Positions 11,265-22,843 of a stretch of 64,000 nucleotides of DNA are shown piece after piece. The position numbers and the translations under genes were made by a program. Positions within the stretch are counted from its first letter, which is position 1; each line of letters opens with the position of its first letter. This stretch comes from Notospermus geniculatus (lineage: Eukaryota > Nemertea > Pilidiophora > Heteronemertea > Lineidae): assembly GCA_002633025.1 (NCBI GenBank), contig NMRB01001665.1, forward strand, positions 95,864 through 159,863, given 5' to 3'. The notes under the pieces were generated by a model that was not told where the DNA came from, did not search any database, and saw only the letters and a list, made by a program, of their open reading frames with translations.

Positions 11265-12086
11265 TTAATCTCTTCACATTATCATTATCAGCAATCACCG
11301 TTTCCCTATTAAGTCAACGCAGCAGATTCGATCATCCTGATATCGTCAGTATGATTACTCAAAGCTTCCTCAAGCTTATTGACGGAAAACTAACTCAAGA
11401 TGGCCGTCACAGCCGCCATCTTTAGTCGTCCGCGGTTTGGTGGTCGTCGTTTGAAAGAACCTTCCGTCATAGAGAACAATCCTCACAAAAAAGATGAAGA
11501 TGTTCGCTTCACGTTTTCTCACCATAACAGGAGCTGCAGTCAGTCAGTTGGCCAATAGGTGTCACTACGGTCCAATCCAATGCCGAGCGGACCCATCCAT
11601 GCTTGATTGAACACCAATCAGGGGAATTCTGTATTGTATCAGTCCGCTAGAACTTTACTGCCATCTTTTGGCGATAAGCGCGGCTGACTGCATGATATAA
11701 ACCAAATATTAACTGATACCGGCACGGACTACACGGTCGTAGGAGACATCCCCCAACCTTTGGAGCCCGGGGACATAAAAAATGCCATATAAGCTTACCT
11801 AGGCAATGTTCTGAAAATGCAAATTATGAAAATGTTTGTACTCATCGCATGACACGACATGACATGTGAAACAAAGCACAGTAGACACCATTCAGGAAAC
11901 TCGTTTTTATCAACAGTTTCTGGGCCTGTTCTCACTAAAACGTCACCCAAGTTTTAAGAACTCTACTGACTATCTCAGTGTTCAGAAGCATCTTACATAC
12001 TGGTCAGTTGTCTTTGAAAATTAAGAATAAAACATACCGGTACATAATTTGGTTTTGTTACAGAGGTCAAATCATTGAGAACTTAC

Positions 12087-12305
12087 TTGTATACAGATGA
12101 AATCTCCGGTTTCCCACGCCAAACAGACTACTCTGTGAACATACGGCATTCTTCAGGACACACAAGGTTGGTAACTGTACATATTCGAATGACTTGCAGT
12201 CACGACGGTTTTGGCATAGCCTATGGCACCTTCTTACAGACATTTTCGTTTCAAACAACATATCATGTTCCATGCATCTAGCGAACTGATGGGTGTATTT
12301 GCACA
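12087..12305 (-). CDS. PAN/apple domain exon of a modular extracellular gene
   Basis: Minus-strand exon of 219 nt (73 codons), acceptor TGTTTCAG, donor ACAA|GTAAGT, phase 1-1. The peptide has the PAN/apple cysteine layout: ..CMEHDMLF..VRRCHRLCQNRRDCKSFEY..TLCVLKN..SQ.., with the typical C..CH..C....C.SFEY core followed by C.LK and a Ser-Gln before the terminal strand. PAN domains bind proteins or carbohydrates outside the cell. It is the most upstream confident exon of the minus-strand gene whose mini-exons and FN2 module follow at 9.1, 7.5, 7.3 and 2.8 kb. Signal-peptide exon not located. Confidence 0.85.
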
Positions 12306-13205
12306 CTGAAACATTAACAGGTGGATATTCTTTTCATTTTCTGCGTCTGTGGCCTTTCCACCGTTTCAGACGACGCATCTTTGGGATACAATTTCCTCTG
12401 CGATGTGGTTGCGATCTTCGCCCAATTCTAGCGAAATCTATAGGCCTATACTCCACGCGGTGGAGATAATTATCTCCGCGGTGGTAATAATTCACTCCGC
12501 GCGGTGGAAATTCAAAAACGCAAACTACAACAGAAAAATTGCTGCTTCGGAAAGAAAAAGTTAATTGTAAAATAAAAATGATGATACTTTCCACCGTATG
12601 AAAGCCTCATGACAATTCTTCCCACTGTGCCGGTGTAACATCTGCCAGTGAGCTACACCGGTAAGTGTTCCCCTGCTACTGTCTGACGGAATAAGCGGCG
12701 ACTTGACAATGTGGGACACACAGAGAATCATTTCGATCCATCTGCCAGCTCTCCGAAAACAACAAGGGGGACACACTCACCCACAGAAACACTGACAGAT
12801 ATAACACCTGCCTACATGCATCCGGTCTGGCATGCTAATCAAAAACTTTATTTGGCCTAATCATGTCTTTAACATTGAGCTTCACGATCATTTCAACAAA
12901 ATCCTTCCAGTCGACAAAAGCCGTACTTAGTGTGCGCTGGATTGTTACCGGTAGGCTTCCTTTACATAAGTTGCGATTCCACTACAACTTTTAAACCCGC
13001 TCTTAATAGTACACCGGTGTCGATCCGCATCTAAATAAGACCGGATATTTCACGGCTTGCGCTTCCACTACTGGATTTGAGGTTAGTAAGTTCGGCTACA
13101 GATGGCGATACGTGGAGTGAACCGCCTATTGTTCTGGTACTTTTGAGCATGCACAATGTCGCAAGCGATCTTAAGCCACGCCGAACATAATACTACAAAT
13201 AGACC
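12306..13205. other. Intron-like stretch with short palindromes
   Basis: Contains CCACGCGGTGG..CCGCGGTGG..CCGCGCGGTGG near 12,457-12,509 and fragments of the GGTGTAA MITE (12,650-12,720). No gene seen. Confidence 0.4.
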
Positions 13206-13376
13206 AGGTGTGAAAGGAAAGAATGTCCTAGGAAAAACTCTCCTGGGAACAAATGATCCTATTGTTACAATCTAATCTCTGGCGATTGGTTTCTATACCC
13301 ATGTACCTTAGTCCGTTATTCAACAATAGAAGTGGACACATTTTACTGGGGGACACTTTTTACTGCTACACCGGTC
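13206..13376 (+). mobile_element. MITE of the GGTGTAA family, diverged copy
   Basis: GGTGTGAAAGGAAAGAATGTCC to TACTGCTACACCGG; about 85% similar by eye to the copies at 4.9, 42.8 and 44.1 kb. Confidence 0.75.
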
Positions 13377-13911
13377 TTATTGCCGTTCCACTTAGGGAAA
13401 ACACCGTTGATGATCCGCATCTAATTTAGATTCGGAGAATACTCGGCTATGCTATCCGAGCTTAACAGATCCGCACTTAATAGAACTGGACTTATTAAAC
13501 TCGGACATCTTGTAATGGAAGCAGAATAAGACCGGAAAAATACCGGCTTTTTTCTGTAATGAAAGCGCAGCTATAGAGGTTCTTCACCAACGTCACAACT
13601 CAATGCTAATGAGCTCATTAATACATAATTAGCCAAGTGCTTGACCGTCAGTAATACACTACAACTCTATGTAATTCAGCACTTATTGTCTGTTTTCACA
13701 ACAAACAGGTACCATTCAATCATCAAACTGCTGTAGAACATGTGATTTTATTTGACAAAACCTGAAACTGAAATGATAAGAAAGGTAGTTTGGAAAATAT
13801 TCCAGTTAAAATCTGATTTGTTTCAGTAAACCCCATTGACACGGGCGGCCGATATGGCCGCACCAGTTCCTCTGAATTCAATGCTAATTAGGGTGTGACG
13901 TCACGTGAAGA

Positions 13912-14036
13912 ACCTCATAGAAGTATACAGTATACGAAAACTCCGGTTAACAATAGCTTCACGGTCGTGAATCCATTTAAACCTTTGTCAACCGGGGTTT
14001 TCGTATACCGTATACTTCTATGTAAAGGAAGCCTTA
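13912..14036. mobile_element. Palindromic MITE related to 3677-3807
   Basis: Arms CTCATAGAAGTATACAGTATACGAAAAC and the inverse GTTTTCGTATACCGTATACTTCTATG flank a short loop. The central ATGGTCATGAACG-like block also resembles the 3,677 element. Confidence 0.75.
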
Positions 14037-15240
14037 TGGATCCACGCCTCCTGATCGTAACAGCCTATCAAACATCGCGCCGGGAGTGAACAAGTGGTGA
14101 ACTCGATTACGAAAACATGTTCATATGAATACCTAAGAAAGCTGCGTCAGGAGAGCAGTGCTTCTCTGAAAAAAAAACTTACTCTCTTTCTGGAACTTTA
14201 AGACCAGAGTGCCAGTCAATTCATGTTCATCAACAATTCACTTCAGCGCCGTCGAGTAGAGCTTGGGGTCGATTGACCAAATTGTACAATAGGCATTTTA
14301 CTAGGGTGAATGGCACTTGCGCGGGCCTAGAAGTTCCTCATTGTCTGGTCTTAAAGTTCCGGATAGAGAGTATATCCGCGTCAGCGAGCACTCGCGGTAT
14401 ACAGGTGTAATGTATGAGAATTCCCCCCGTATGACAATGCCCGCTTTATTGTTCGGCGGGCACTCAAATACAGAAAGACATGTTGATCAGTGCCTCCCCC
14501 ATTGTCACGTCGCGGCTTTATTCCGTCAATCTTTTGTTTGGGGGCATTGGCAAACGGGGAGCAGTGAAAAAATATTACACCGGCACGTTGTGTCGGCGGA
14601 ACATTTTCCAGAGTTCAACTGTGTTGAAATTTTGCGATACGCTCTTTTATACGCCGGCAATTTAGCCAAACACAAGCCACCACATCATTCAACAACACAA
14701 ACAGGGAGTGCAGAGGTCGGCACATGCGAACGTGTGCGTGCGTGTGTTTACACTAATAGGACATAACGCTAACGCCAGGGCAGGTCTGCCGGCACTCGCC
14801 AGCTCACACCGAAATCCGACCTAGCGTATTTTGGCGTCAGAAGTATAAATCCGCCTGTTTGTGCCAAGAACATGCGGCTAGATTGTCAGTAGTTGGGGGG
14901 GGGGGGTAAATTTCTATGGGCGGTAGTTCCAAAGTAGACGTTGCAAAACACGAAGCATAAAAAGCGAGGATGCTTGTAACGTACAATGTGCGCTTAATGG
15001 ATGATTGTGTGTGAAAAACGGCAGTTGTAAAACAGGAAGCTCAGTCTCACAAAGGAAAACTTGTCGGTGACCATTTAATGACGAATTCCAAGCAAACTTA
15101 TGGAAGGCGCAAGGCGTCTAGTTCTCAGATGAATGTAGTAAAGTTTCACCATTGCCCGAACCAATATTTAATAATGATGGTAAAGCCGCACTTTATTCTA
15201 ATCAGAAAGTGCTTAGGTTCTCCGACGTTAGTGTAGTGAA
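14037..15240. other. Non-coding stretch, poly-G at 14,897-14,906
   Basis: A 149-codon frame at 14,317-14,766 has no recognisable domain and another frame overlaps it. I do not support a gene. Confidence 0.35.
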
Positions 15241-15289
15241 AAATGGACTATGCTCTATCTGAATACATTAGAGCTCTGCCTGCCTGCAG

Positions 15290-15402
15290 TTTTTACCCCT
15301 CGGCCCGCGGGCGGCCCGAGGGGTATTGTCGTCCCCTGCGGTGTCCGTCCGTCTGTCCGTCTAGCCGTCTGTCTGTCCGTCTGTCTGTCCGTCTGTCCAT
15401 TC
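15290..15402 (+). repeat. GC-rich hairpin followed by (GTCCGTCT)n microsatellite
   Basis: CCCCTCGGCCCGCGGGC..GCCCGAGGGG forms a stem at 15,297-15,323, followed by GTCCGTCTGTCTGTCC runs to 15,400. This directly precedes the 145-bp array. Confidence 0.8.
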
Positions 15403-15407
15403 AGACG

Positions 15408-15990
15408 ACGTTACCGCTCTAGCACGTTCAAATTAAGTCGGATTTTCCTGATTTTTGGTTTAAAGGTATATGAATGGGTCCTCCACGAACCTATTGAATT
15501 TCGGCCGAATCTGACTTTCCATTTGGCCACCAGGGGGCGCTTTCTGAAAACGACGTTACCGCTCTAGCACGTTCAAATTTAATCGGATTTTCCTGATTTT
15601 TGGTTTAAAGGTATATGTATGGGTCCTCCACGAACCTATTGATTTTCGGCCGAATCGGACTTTCCATTTGGCCACCAGGGGGCGCTTTGCGAAAACGACG
15701 TTACCGCTCTAGCACGTTCAAATTAAATCGGATTTTCCTGATTTTTGGTTTAAAGGTATATGTATGGGTCCTCCACGAACCTATTGATTTTCGGCCGAAT
15801 CGGACTTTCCATTTGGCCACCAGGGGGCGCTTTCCCAAAACGATGTTACCGCTCTAGCACGTTCAAATTTAATCGGATTTTCCTGATTTTGGGTTTAAAG
15901 GTACATATTTTCGGCCGAATCGGACTTTCCATTCGGCCACCAGGGGGCACTTTGCGCAAACGACGTTACCGCTCTAGCACGTTCAGTTAA
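15408..15990 (+). repeat. Tandem array, 145-bp unit, 4 copies plus a shortened one
   Basis: ACGTTACCGCTCTAGCACG starts at 15,408, 15,553, 15,698, 15,843 and (after a ~25-bp deletion) 15,963. Each unit has CGGCCGAATC..CCATTTGGCCACCAGGGGGCGC. The repeat keeps open frames across units, giving three related 76-105 residue frames that are repeat artefacts, not genes. Confidence 0.9.
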
Positions 15991-16569
15991 ATTAAAGCGT
16001 CACACATGCAACGTTCAATGAACACATAATTCAATTTGCACCCACAGCCGAGGGGTCTTAAGTGCGAATAGCACGGTATTTTTATCTCAGCTGACCAAAC
16101 GTTAGCGGAGCTATCCATACATGTATGTATGCTGAGTGGCGTCCATCTGTGTGTGTGTCTGTGTATAGTCCGTTAAGGCTAGCATTTTTCATTCCTTGTT
16201 TCGCGAGCTTTTTTCCAGCACGTCCATCAGGGGATTGAGGAAAAAATAAAATTAAAATAAAATTAATATTTTATTTTTTGATTCCTCGAAAGTTATCCAA
16301 GACGTCTGAATAGTGGAGAAAAATGAAATGGCCAGGGCCATTGTGCTCACCTCTGTGACAAGTCTCCGTGGTTATGTGTGAAACTGTGACTCTCATGGTG
16401 AATGTTGAAGGACCAGTACAGATAAGATAAAGCTGAACACACCAAGAAGTATGATGATCAGTATTATCAGTCAGTGACATAAACTTAGGTGATGGCAGCC
16501 AGAATGAGTACAATTTCTGAATACAATGAAGACAAGTGGTATTTGTGAACAAACTTCTTTCCTGTCTAG

Positions 16570-17200
16570 GTCACAGATGTCAAAAATTCTGTTTTTCAAG
16601 ATGGCCACCTGGTGGCCACACGTGACGTTCGTTGGGACTGAAATTTCAGCCGGAAGTTACAGGATACTTGCATAGATATTTAGACAACATTGAAACATCG
16701 TAACATTTACTACCGATGAGATATGGCCAAAGTCAATTTTTCAAGACGGCCGCCTGGCAGCCATGTTGAAGTCCAATCGAACCGAAATTTGGCATATAAG
16801 TAGACGGTACCAAGGCACATATTTAGGCACAGTTAAAGCATCCTAGCTACCACTATAGGCCCATATGAGGTGTGGGTCGAAGTCCATTTTTCAAGATGGC
16901 TCCCTGGCGGCCATATTTGACGTCGAATCTGACTGAAATTTACTGAAATTGACTGAAATTTGTCAATAGACATTTGACTGAAATTTACCATATATTTATA
17001 TGGTACCTAGATACATATTTTGACAACGTTATAAAATGTGGGTCAAAGTCCATTTTTCAAGATGGCTTCCTGGCGGCCATATTTAAAGTCGGATCGGGTT
17101 GAAATTTAGTGCATTTGTGCAGGGTGCCTGGATGTATCTTCACACCAAATCACAACACTCTATGTCAAATAGCCATGAAATGTGCCACCAAACAGTGAAT
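16570..17200 (+). repeat. Diverged tandem array, ~150-bp unit, AAGATGGC..CTGG.GGCCAT
   Basis: CAAGATGGCCACCTGGTGGCCA (16,597) and variants at about 16,742, 16,892 and 17,058, each followed by GAAATTT and preceded by GGTCAAAGTC-like sequence. Related to the array at 28.26-29.16 kb. It sits within a larger repeat that ends in an inverted GAGGTGAGCT motif (17,520-17,540). Confidence 0.8.
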
Positions 17201-17839
17201 TTTGAACTTTGACCTATGTGACCTTAAAAAGTACGTCAAATCAAAAACCTGGGATTTATTTCATGTAGTCTCATCAGAGAAACCCACCATAAAGGTTTCG
17301 TGGCTCTAGCTAACAGCGTTCAGGAGATACGGCCGAAAGAAGGTTTTCACAAAGCGCCCCCTACAGGCCAGAGTGTACAAGCAGCAGCGCTAAGTTTTGG
17401 TCCAGAGATAGTTTTTACCATAGGGTACCTGTACACCAAATATCAAGTTTGTAACCCAAGCGGTTTAGAAACGTGCCACCCCTGTTAACGACGACGGACG
17501 ACACACGATGAGAGAAGCTCACCTCACAGAGGTGAGCTAAAAAGGTCACCTTTCTCTTGTGTTGTTGCTTCATCTGACTGCTGCACATCGATCATGTCGA
17601 TCGGACGGTAAATCTTACAAAAGTCATATTTTTGAAAAATGTATTTTCGATCTCGGCCTCCTCAGAGCGGTGGGCGGGATAAAATAAAAATAAAGTTTCA
17701 AGTTGATACGCCACGGTAGTCAGCGCCTTGCTACCTCACCGACATCATTCAAGTTGAAACCTCCGCCTATCGGACGAGGAGTAGTACGGCGGTAAATTTG
17801 GTCCCCTTCTCCTACAAATCTCACGGATAGCCAACTAGT

Positions 17840-18110
17840 CAGCAGTACGGTGACCGGCCGGGGCCCTCAGTGTGGCGGCACTTGAGTTGTGGAATAGTCT
17901 TCCAACCAGTCTTAAATCGTTGACACTTTTTTAGTCAATTCAGGTCTCAACTGAAAACATACTTGTTGAAACAGTATTATAAGTAAATCCTAGTCATTTG
18001 ATTGTACATTATTTATATAGATTAGGACTATAATGATTGAATATGTCTAATGTGTAAAGACGGTTGAGACACTAGTGTAACGGTCTTAAAACAATAAATG
18101 ATTATGATTC
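17840..18110 (+). pseudogene. LINE ORF2 C-terminal relic and 3' end
   Basis: Translation gives VAALELWNSLPTSLKSLTLF, then after a one-base shift in a T run SQFRSQLKTYLLKQYYK and a stop. This is the common C-terminal tail (LWNSLP..) encoded at the end of many non-LTR retrotransposon reverse-transcriptase ORFs. It is followed by an AT-rich 3' end with AATAAATGATTATG at 18,092-18,106. The rest of the LINE is absent upstream, consistent with 5' truncation. Clade not determined. Confidence 0.65.
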
Positions 18111-18416
18111 ATTTTTTCCACTTTTCCACTTTTTTCCACTTTGGAGTTTCTGAAGCGGCGAACTCGCGAAACAAGGAATAAAAAAAACGCTGGCCTAAAG
18201 TGGCACCTTTCGCAACCGCAAGGCCCAGGGTCAAAAAAGTTGGCGGAGTGGTGGGCCCTAGGAAGACTCGAAACAGAACCAAGAAGTTTCGCAACTGGAC
18301 CTACATTCTGCTCTCCAGGGGGCATATTCCGTAAAATGAAAAATCCCAATTACTCAGTCCAGAGAAAAATGAAACTGTGATTGACATGTATTGTGTTGGT
18401 TAATTTTTTTACTCAC

Positions 18417-18467
18417 CTCTTGTAGGCGGGGTCACTTTTTCGAATAATTTGAACCAGTTGGCGTAAT
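18417..18467 (-). CDS. Possible 51-nt exon (phase 1-1), no Cys
   Basis: Minus-strand segment between TATATCTGCAG and AGAG|GTGAGT is exactly 51 nt and open in phase 1-1 (xYANWFKLFEKVTPPTRG). The length matches the three C-x5-WD-x5-C exons downstream, but it lacks both Cys and the WD pair. It may be an upstream linker exon of the same gene or chance splice-like flanks. Confidence 0.3.
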
Positions 18468-18726
18468 CTGCAGATATAAAAAACATGGGTATTTGAATTT
18501 CCCGTGCAGTTAGCTGTGTAAGTCACGGGGGAATCATGGGAAGATGGCAGTACTTGCACAAAGGAAATTGAGTTAAAAGATACAGCGAGTACTTAGTTAA
18601 CTGTTTCTAGACTGGTACCCGGTCTTTTCCTGGGCAGCTTGCATTCGAAGAAGACCGGTGAAAGCAAATGATCTACGGCGGATTCCCGACGAGTGACGTC
18701 ATTCTACAGCTCCAACCATGCCAACA

Positions 18727-18834
18727 GCAAAAGACCGAACACTGTCCTAAATATAGATCAGCGGGCGCCATGATGGTTTTATGCATTTCCTTGCGTCTGT
18801 CCTAGTATTTTTAATCAGGACAGTGTTCGGTATA
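18727..18834. repeat. Inverted repeat AAGACCGAACACTGTCC..GGACAGTGTTCGGT
   Basis: Arms of about 25 bp around a 60-bp loop; probably a small palindromic MITE. No target duplication was identified. Confidence 0.6.
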
Positions 18835-19325
18835 AACTGTTTCTGGCTAAAATGTTTTCTACGTCCATGAAAGGACCGAGAACAGGCGAAATTAGACCAA
18901 GTCATTTGCGTTGGCCTATTCATACTGCCATGAATAAATTTAGGTTCCCACAACCCTTATGGAGCCTAAAATGCATATTATAATGATCTGTAGTGACCTT
19001 CCATCAAAATTGGGTCAGAACCAGTTAACTAAGACAAAGTGCTCACTGAATGTCCCATGATCATCGCATAAAATCCCTATGGTCTTGACAATCGCCTTAT
19101 GAAACAATACCTAAGTGGTAGTTTAGAGTATCATCCATCAATAATTTTAATAATTCTTCATCAAAACTACAAGAGTGTTATTCAAAATATGACGATGGAT
19201 ATGAGGAAAAAACCAAAATGATCGAACCGAGCAACAGTGATTTCGGCTCATACACGTCCTTTCCGGTCTTCCACTCGGGCTCCTTTCATAGCATACTGCC
19301 TTAAATTTTGCTACTATTTCACATA

Positions 19326-19450
19326 CAGTGCACCCTCGCTCTTACGAACCTCGATTTTACGAACTCCCGGGTATTACGAACCCAACTCCGCGTCAGTACG
19401 AACTTAACCTGTGGACCCCGAAGGGTTCGTAATAGCGAGGGGGGACTGTG
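19326..19450. mobile_element. MITE with CAGTG..ACCCTCGCT ends, TA duplication
   Basis: Left end TA|CAGTGCACCCTCGCT and right end AGCGAGGGGGGACTGTG|TA, with repeated TTACGAAC motifs inside. CAGTG..ACCTCG ends with TA duplication are typical of pogo/Tigger-derived MITEs. Confidence 0.65.
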
Positions 19451-20006
19451 TATTTTGCTAGTTTGATTTATATTTAGTCTGATTGGGACGAAGGGATATG
19501 AAAATCTTGGTGAATCAGCTGATATCGACGGCGCCTCGCTTTCACGGCTCGATCTCTTATCGGCTTCATTCGTCATTTCGAGTCGCAAAGTCGGGCTGTT
19601 TCCGTAGCGTACGACATTAAAAATTGCTGATATTCACATATTTGGATAGCTTGATGTGTACCGTAGTTAGTTTGACTGCGGCTATCAAGACGGAGGGATA
19701 GGGAACTCTTGGTGTAATCAGCTGAAATCGATGACACTCTCGCTCTGGACAACGGACCTTTTTTCATTTCATGGTAACCAAGAAAAGACCAATTCTGTCC
19801 CGGCCGTGGCTTATCCTTCCTGAACGAACTAAATGTTGAACTGTCGGAGAGAGTGAACAAACTAACGACTTGAACTGGGAACCATGCCCTTGCTACTTCA
19901 TCCAGCAATAACCAGATCGTAGACTGGTTCTTACTTGCGGCGCCACTGTACTTCCATTCAGTGCGTCAGGAGTGATGGTCCCATGCACAGGACATTCAGA
20001 CTCTTA

Positions 20007-20252
20007 GGGCCATATTCATAAAGGGTGTTTAGCCTAATCAGCGTACAAATTCTGCATTACACAGGTTAAAGGCCTAGAAAACTATTGTTCTGCCTTCTGT
20101 ATGCTGCCTGATCTCTGGCATTTACCCACAAGATGATCACACGCGTCTAACTTTCCTGCGGCTCAGTGTGGGAGGACAAAAGAAAGTGTTGGACAAATTC
20201 TAGACAAGCCTGCCTGATCGTTTAGGCCGCACTTTTTTTATAAGTTGGTTCA
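20007..20252 (+). repeat. Left TIR of the 8.2-kb transposon
   Basis: Matches the complement of 28,007-28,252: GTGTTTAGCCTAATCAGCGT, ACACAGGTTAAAGGCCTA, ATCACACGCGT and GGCCGCACTTTTTTTAT blocks in the same order and spacing. Confidence 0.85.
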
Positions 20253-20679
20253 CGGATTTTTTTCTCAAGTCCTGTAGAGAGGAGGTCGGAAAAAAAATAA
20301 AAATAAATATTTATTTTTCAACTTCTCAAAAAGTTGCGACTTCAATTTCAGGGAGGAGGATGACAAAAAAGATAAATATTTATATCAAAATAAAGCTGCT
20401 GAACCATCCTTTTTTTGTTGTTCATTCACTTGAGGTGAAGCAGTTCAGGGAAAACAGGCATGGTCCAAGGGCAAAAAACTACATCCAGGTATTTCCATTA
20501 GGAGGAAGCTCAATTTGTACAACACAACAAGGCACAAAAGGTGGAGTGGAGCAGTCTGATCACAGGAAAGCTGGAATGTACACGCATACAAGGAAACATG
20601 GTCTGGATTCACCCTCCAACTTTGGCCTGAACTGGATTGCAAGAGAAAGCATCCACACACAAAATCAATCAAAAATGTC

Positions 20680-20685
20680 TTTATT
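20680..20685 (-). terminator. Candidate polyadenylation signal (AATAAA) of the transposase-like gene
   Basis: AATAAA on the minus strand about 745 nt after the stop at 21,429. Position is plausible for a 3' UTR, but such hexamers are common by chance. Confidence 0.3.
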
Positions 20686-21144
20686 TCAAAAACAACAGCC
20701 ACAAAGCATCACAAAGGTCGATCACCTTGATTGGACGTGATCAGTAAAATTCAGAATAAAATCATGTTGATTATTCTGAATTTCTGTCAGGAGACTAGGA
20801 CAGGTTTTAAAATGAAATGCCCGCAAACATATCTTCAACATGTTCAACTTAAAAAGCTCCAACAGTCCGCGACTAGTATTAAATTTATTTGTGCACACAC
20901 ATAGGGGCCTATTCCTACAAATAAAACATGTGGTCATGGTGGTTGCAGAAGTCTGAAATGCTTTACAGTCTGCTTTTCATCACTAAAGTTAACTACCGGT
21001 ACTCTAAGTAAGAGCAGAACCAAATGACCACACACTGACTCAGTTAGCACAATTTCAAAACAAAACATATATGAACAGAATTTCAAAACTCAACATAATG
21101 AGAATCACAACCATGACACATGGTGGCTTGAAACTCCCATCATT

Positions 21145-21264
21145 AGGGAGGTTTCGCAAGCGCCCGGTTAGGCCATACGACGATGTTTATCTGTTGTTTG
21201 GGTAAACCCACACAATAGATAAATGTTGTCGTAGGGTCTAACTGGGCGCTTGCGAAACCTCCCT
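21145..21264. mobile_element. MITE, 120 bp, TIR AGGGAGGTTTCGCAAGCGCC, TSD ATT
   Basis: Ends AGGGAGGTTTCGCAAGCGCC / GGCGCTTGCGAAACCTCCCT with direct ATT at 21,142-21,144 and 21,265-21,267. It is nested in the 3' region of the 8.2-kb element and shares termini with 3,840-3,978. Confidence 0.85.
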
Positions 21265-21428
21265 ATTTACTCCTGAAACAACTATCTTTATGAGCAACCC
21301 CACCACAGCACCTTGGAAATGGTGGTCTTCAAATGTGATATTAAGACTTGTCTTTCAGTCAAGAACATATTCTCAACAGAGCCATCAACAGCTGCACTTG
21401 CAGAGAGATGATAATATTTAACTTCCCA

Positions 21429-21634
21429 TCATTCTGAATCATATCCAGTCTGCCTCTTGCGCTTCGTGCCTTTTGTCCCACATCTTGTCACAGGCTTCTT
21501 GCCATTCTGATAACACCCATTGCATATTGGTCGTACAATGGCATTCTGTTCCTGTAGTTGCGCCAATTCTTCATTCTCAGCAAGGTCAGTCTGTGCACAA
21601 TAAAAGCAACATGGGTCGAAAACTGTCTGGGAAC
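21429..21634 (-). CDS. Transposase-like gene, exon 6: C-terminal zinc-ribbon-like exon
   Basis: Acceptor TTCTTACAG, stop TGA at the low-coordinate end. Residues ~1045-1112: GSQTVFDPCCFYCAQ.., then RPICNGCYQNGKKP..RCGTKGTKRKRQ. CxxC plus CxxC suggests one zinc ribbon, followed by a basic tail that could be a nuclear signal. Confidence 0.8.
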
Positions 21635-21946
21635 CTGTAAGAATGGGGAGCGTCAATTGGTCACGTGATGACTACTGATAGAGCAGACGAGACACCTAGC
21701 GTTGACCTAGGCCCATTGTTCGAGAGATGCGGTTCACCAAGCACGGCCAATCACACCTTGAATCGTCATGAATAATAGGTGGCATTGGTGTACTATCAGT
21801 TCAAAACCACGCGTATATTCTCGCGTGGTGTGCGTGATCGGGGTTCCCTATTGAAAGGTCATTTTTTTTATTGTAGGTCTAACATCTTCGAGACATGTAC
21901 ATGATAGAAAATGGATGAAATTTATTAATTCATGCATCACACTTAC

Positions 21947-22174
21947 CTGCATAGTACGTCGTTTCCATAGGCGATTTGCAGACAAGACCTTCCCGTACAA
22001 CAATTCGGTGGTGGTATTCGTGGTCAGCTTGGAAGAGTTTTCCCCCACAGGTGCAGACAAGGTTCTCTTTTACTCTCTTGATGAGGTTTACCTGTGCTGT
22101 AGTCAAGACTGAACCACTATATATGACACGACGTTTGTTGCACTCCGAACAGACAATGAAGTCTCTCACCTTTG
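21947..22174 (-). CDS. Transposase-like gene, exon 5: Cys-rich exon
   Basis: Acceptor TTCCATTTCAG, donor GCAG|GTAAGT, phase 1 to 1. Residues ~969-1044, AKVRDFIVCSECNKRRVIYS, then LVCTCGGKLF and ..CKSPMETTYYA. The acceptor at 22,174 rather than one near 22,357 was chosen because only this one keeps the frame from exon 4. Confidence 0.8.
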
Positions 22175-22467
22175 CTGAAATGGAATAAAAGAGTTCACCA
22201 AAAGGAACCAGAGGACTGCCAGCAGCAGAGGACCTGCCAAATGTATTACAGGTAGCAGCCAGAGGACTTCCATATGCAAGGTTAACACAGCATGCCAGGC
22301 CAGCTTTTCCACTGGCCCACATGCTCAGCAACCTATGTTCACTTCGCATCTCCAGCTGTATTTTCTCATCAGACTGCTGTGGAAATAAAAACTAAATGCA
22401 TGTATCAGGATCATTTTCAAGAAAAGGCCTGTGAGAATGCTCATAGCCCATGAGTCTGAAAACATAC

Positions 22468-22714
22468 CAGCAACAAGAAGAGCCTTGTGCTCTTTGTCGT
22501 AAGCAGTAGTCCATGCCTTTCTCTCTTTAAGTGAAGGGCGATCATCGTCATTTGTGTCATGCCCATATACCTCATTCAAAGGCTTGAAGCCATCAACTTC
22601 CTTGTTGTAGACAGGATCGGGCAAGAAATGAAGCCTGGCAAAGTCCTCCTCTGGCATCGTTGGTGGGCAGATCTGGCAGTACCAACACGGTTTGTCTAAG
22701 GGACATTTCTTGAG
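22468..22714 (-). CDS. Transposase-like gene, exon 4
   Basis: Acceptor TTCTATTTCAG, donor GCTG|GTATGT, enters in phase 0 and leaves in phase 1. Residues ~887-968 start LKKCPLDKPCWYCQICPPTMP (Cys cluster) and end KERKAWTTAYDKEHKALLVA. Confidence 0.8.
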
Positions 22715-22843
22715 CTGAAATAGAAACAGACAGCTTTGAGAATTACAAAACGTTGACAAGCACAGAAAAGCACACTACTTTAAATACACATCTATCAACC
22801 CGTTATTTCAGAATATGATTTTTTGGACGCCCTGTGTACTGAC

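Noticed and set aside
12334-12594. 86-codon minus frame beside the PAN exon
   Set aside because: Arginine-rich low-complexity reading of short palindromes, not in splice register with the PAN exon.
14317-14766. 149-codon plus-strand frame
   Set aside because: Composition looks random, no motif, no splice flanks, and a second frame overlaps it.
15250-15990. Three related frames of 76-105 codons (RSSTFKL..FGLKVY)
   Set aside because: They are translations of the 145-bp tandem repeat, which happens to stay open.
20360-20740. 126-codon frame in the left part of the 8.2-kb transposon
   Set aside because: Opposite to the transposase gene, low complexity, likely antisense of its 3' UTR.
22175-22467. 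Coding continuation MRSEHRLLSMWASGKAG.. upstream of exon 5
   Set aside because: Open by chance: no acceptor there keeps the frame from exon 4, whereas the 22,174 acceptor joins perfectly.
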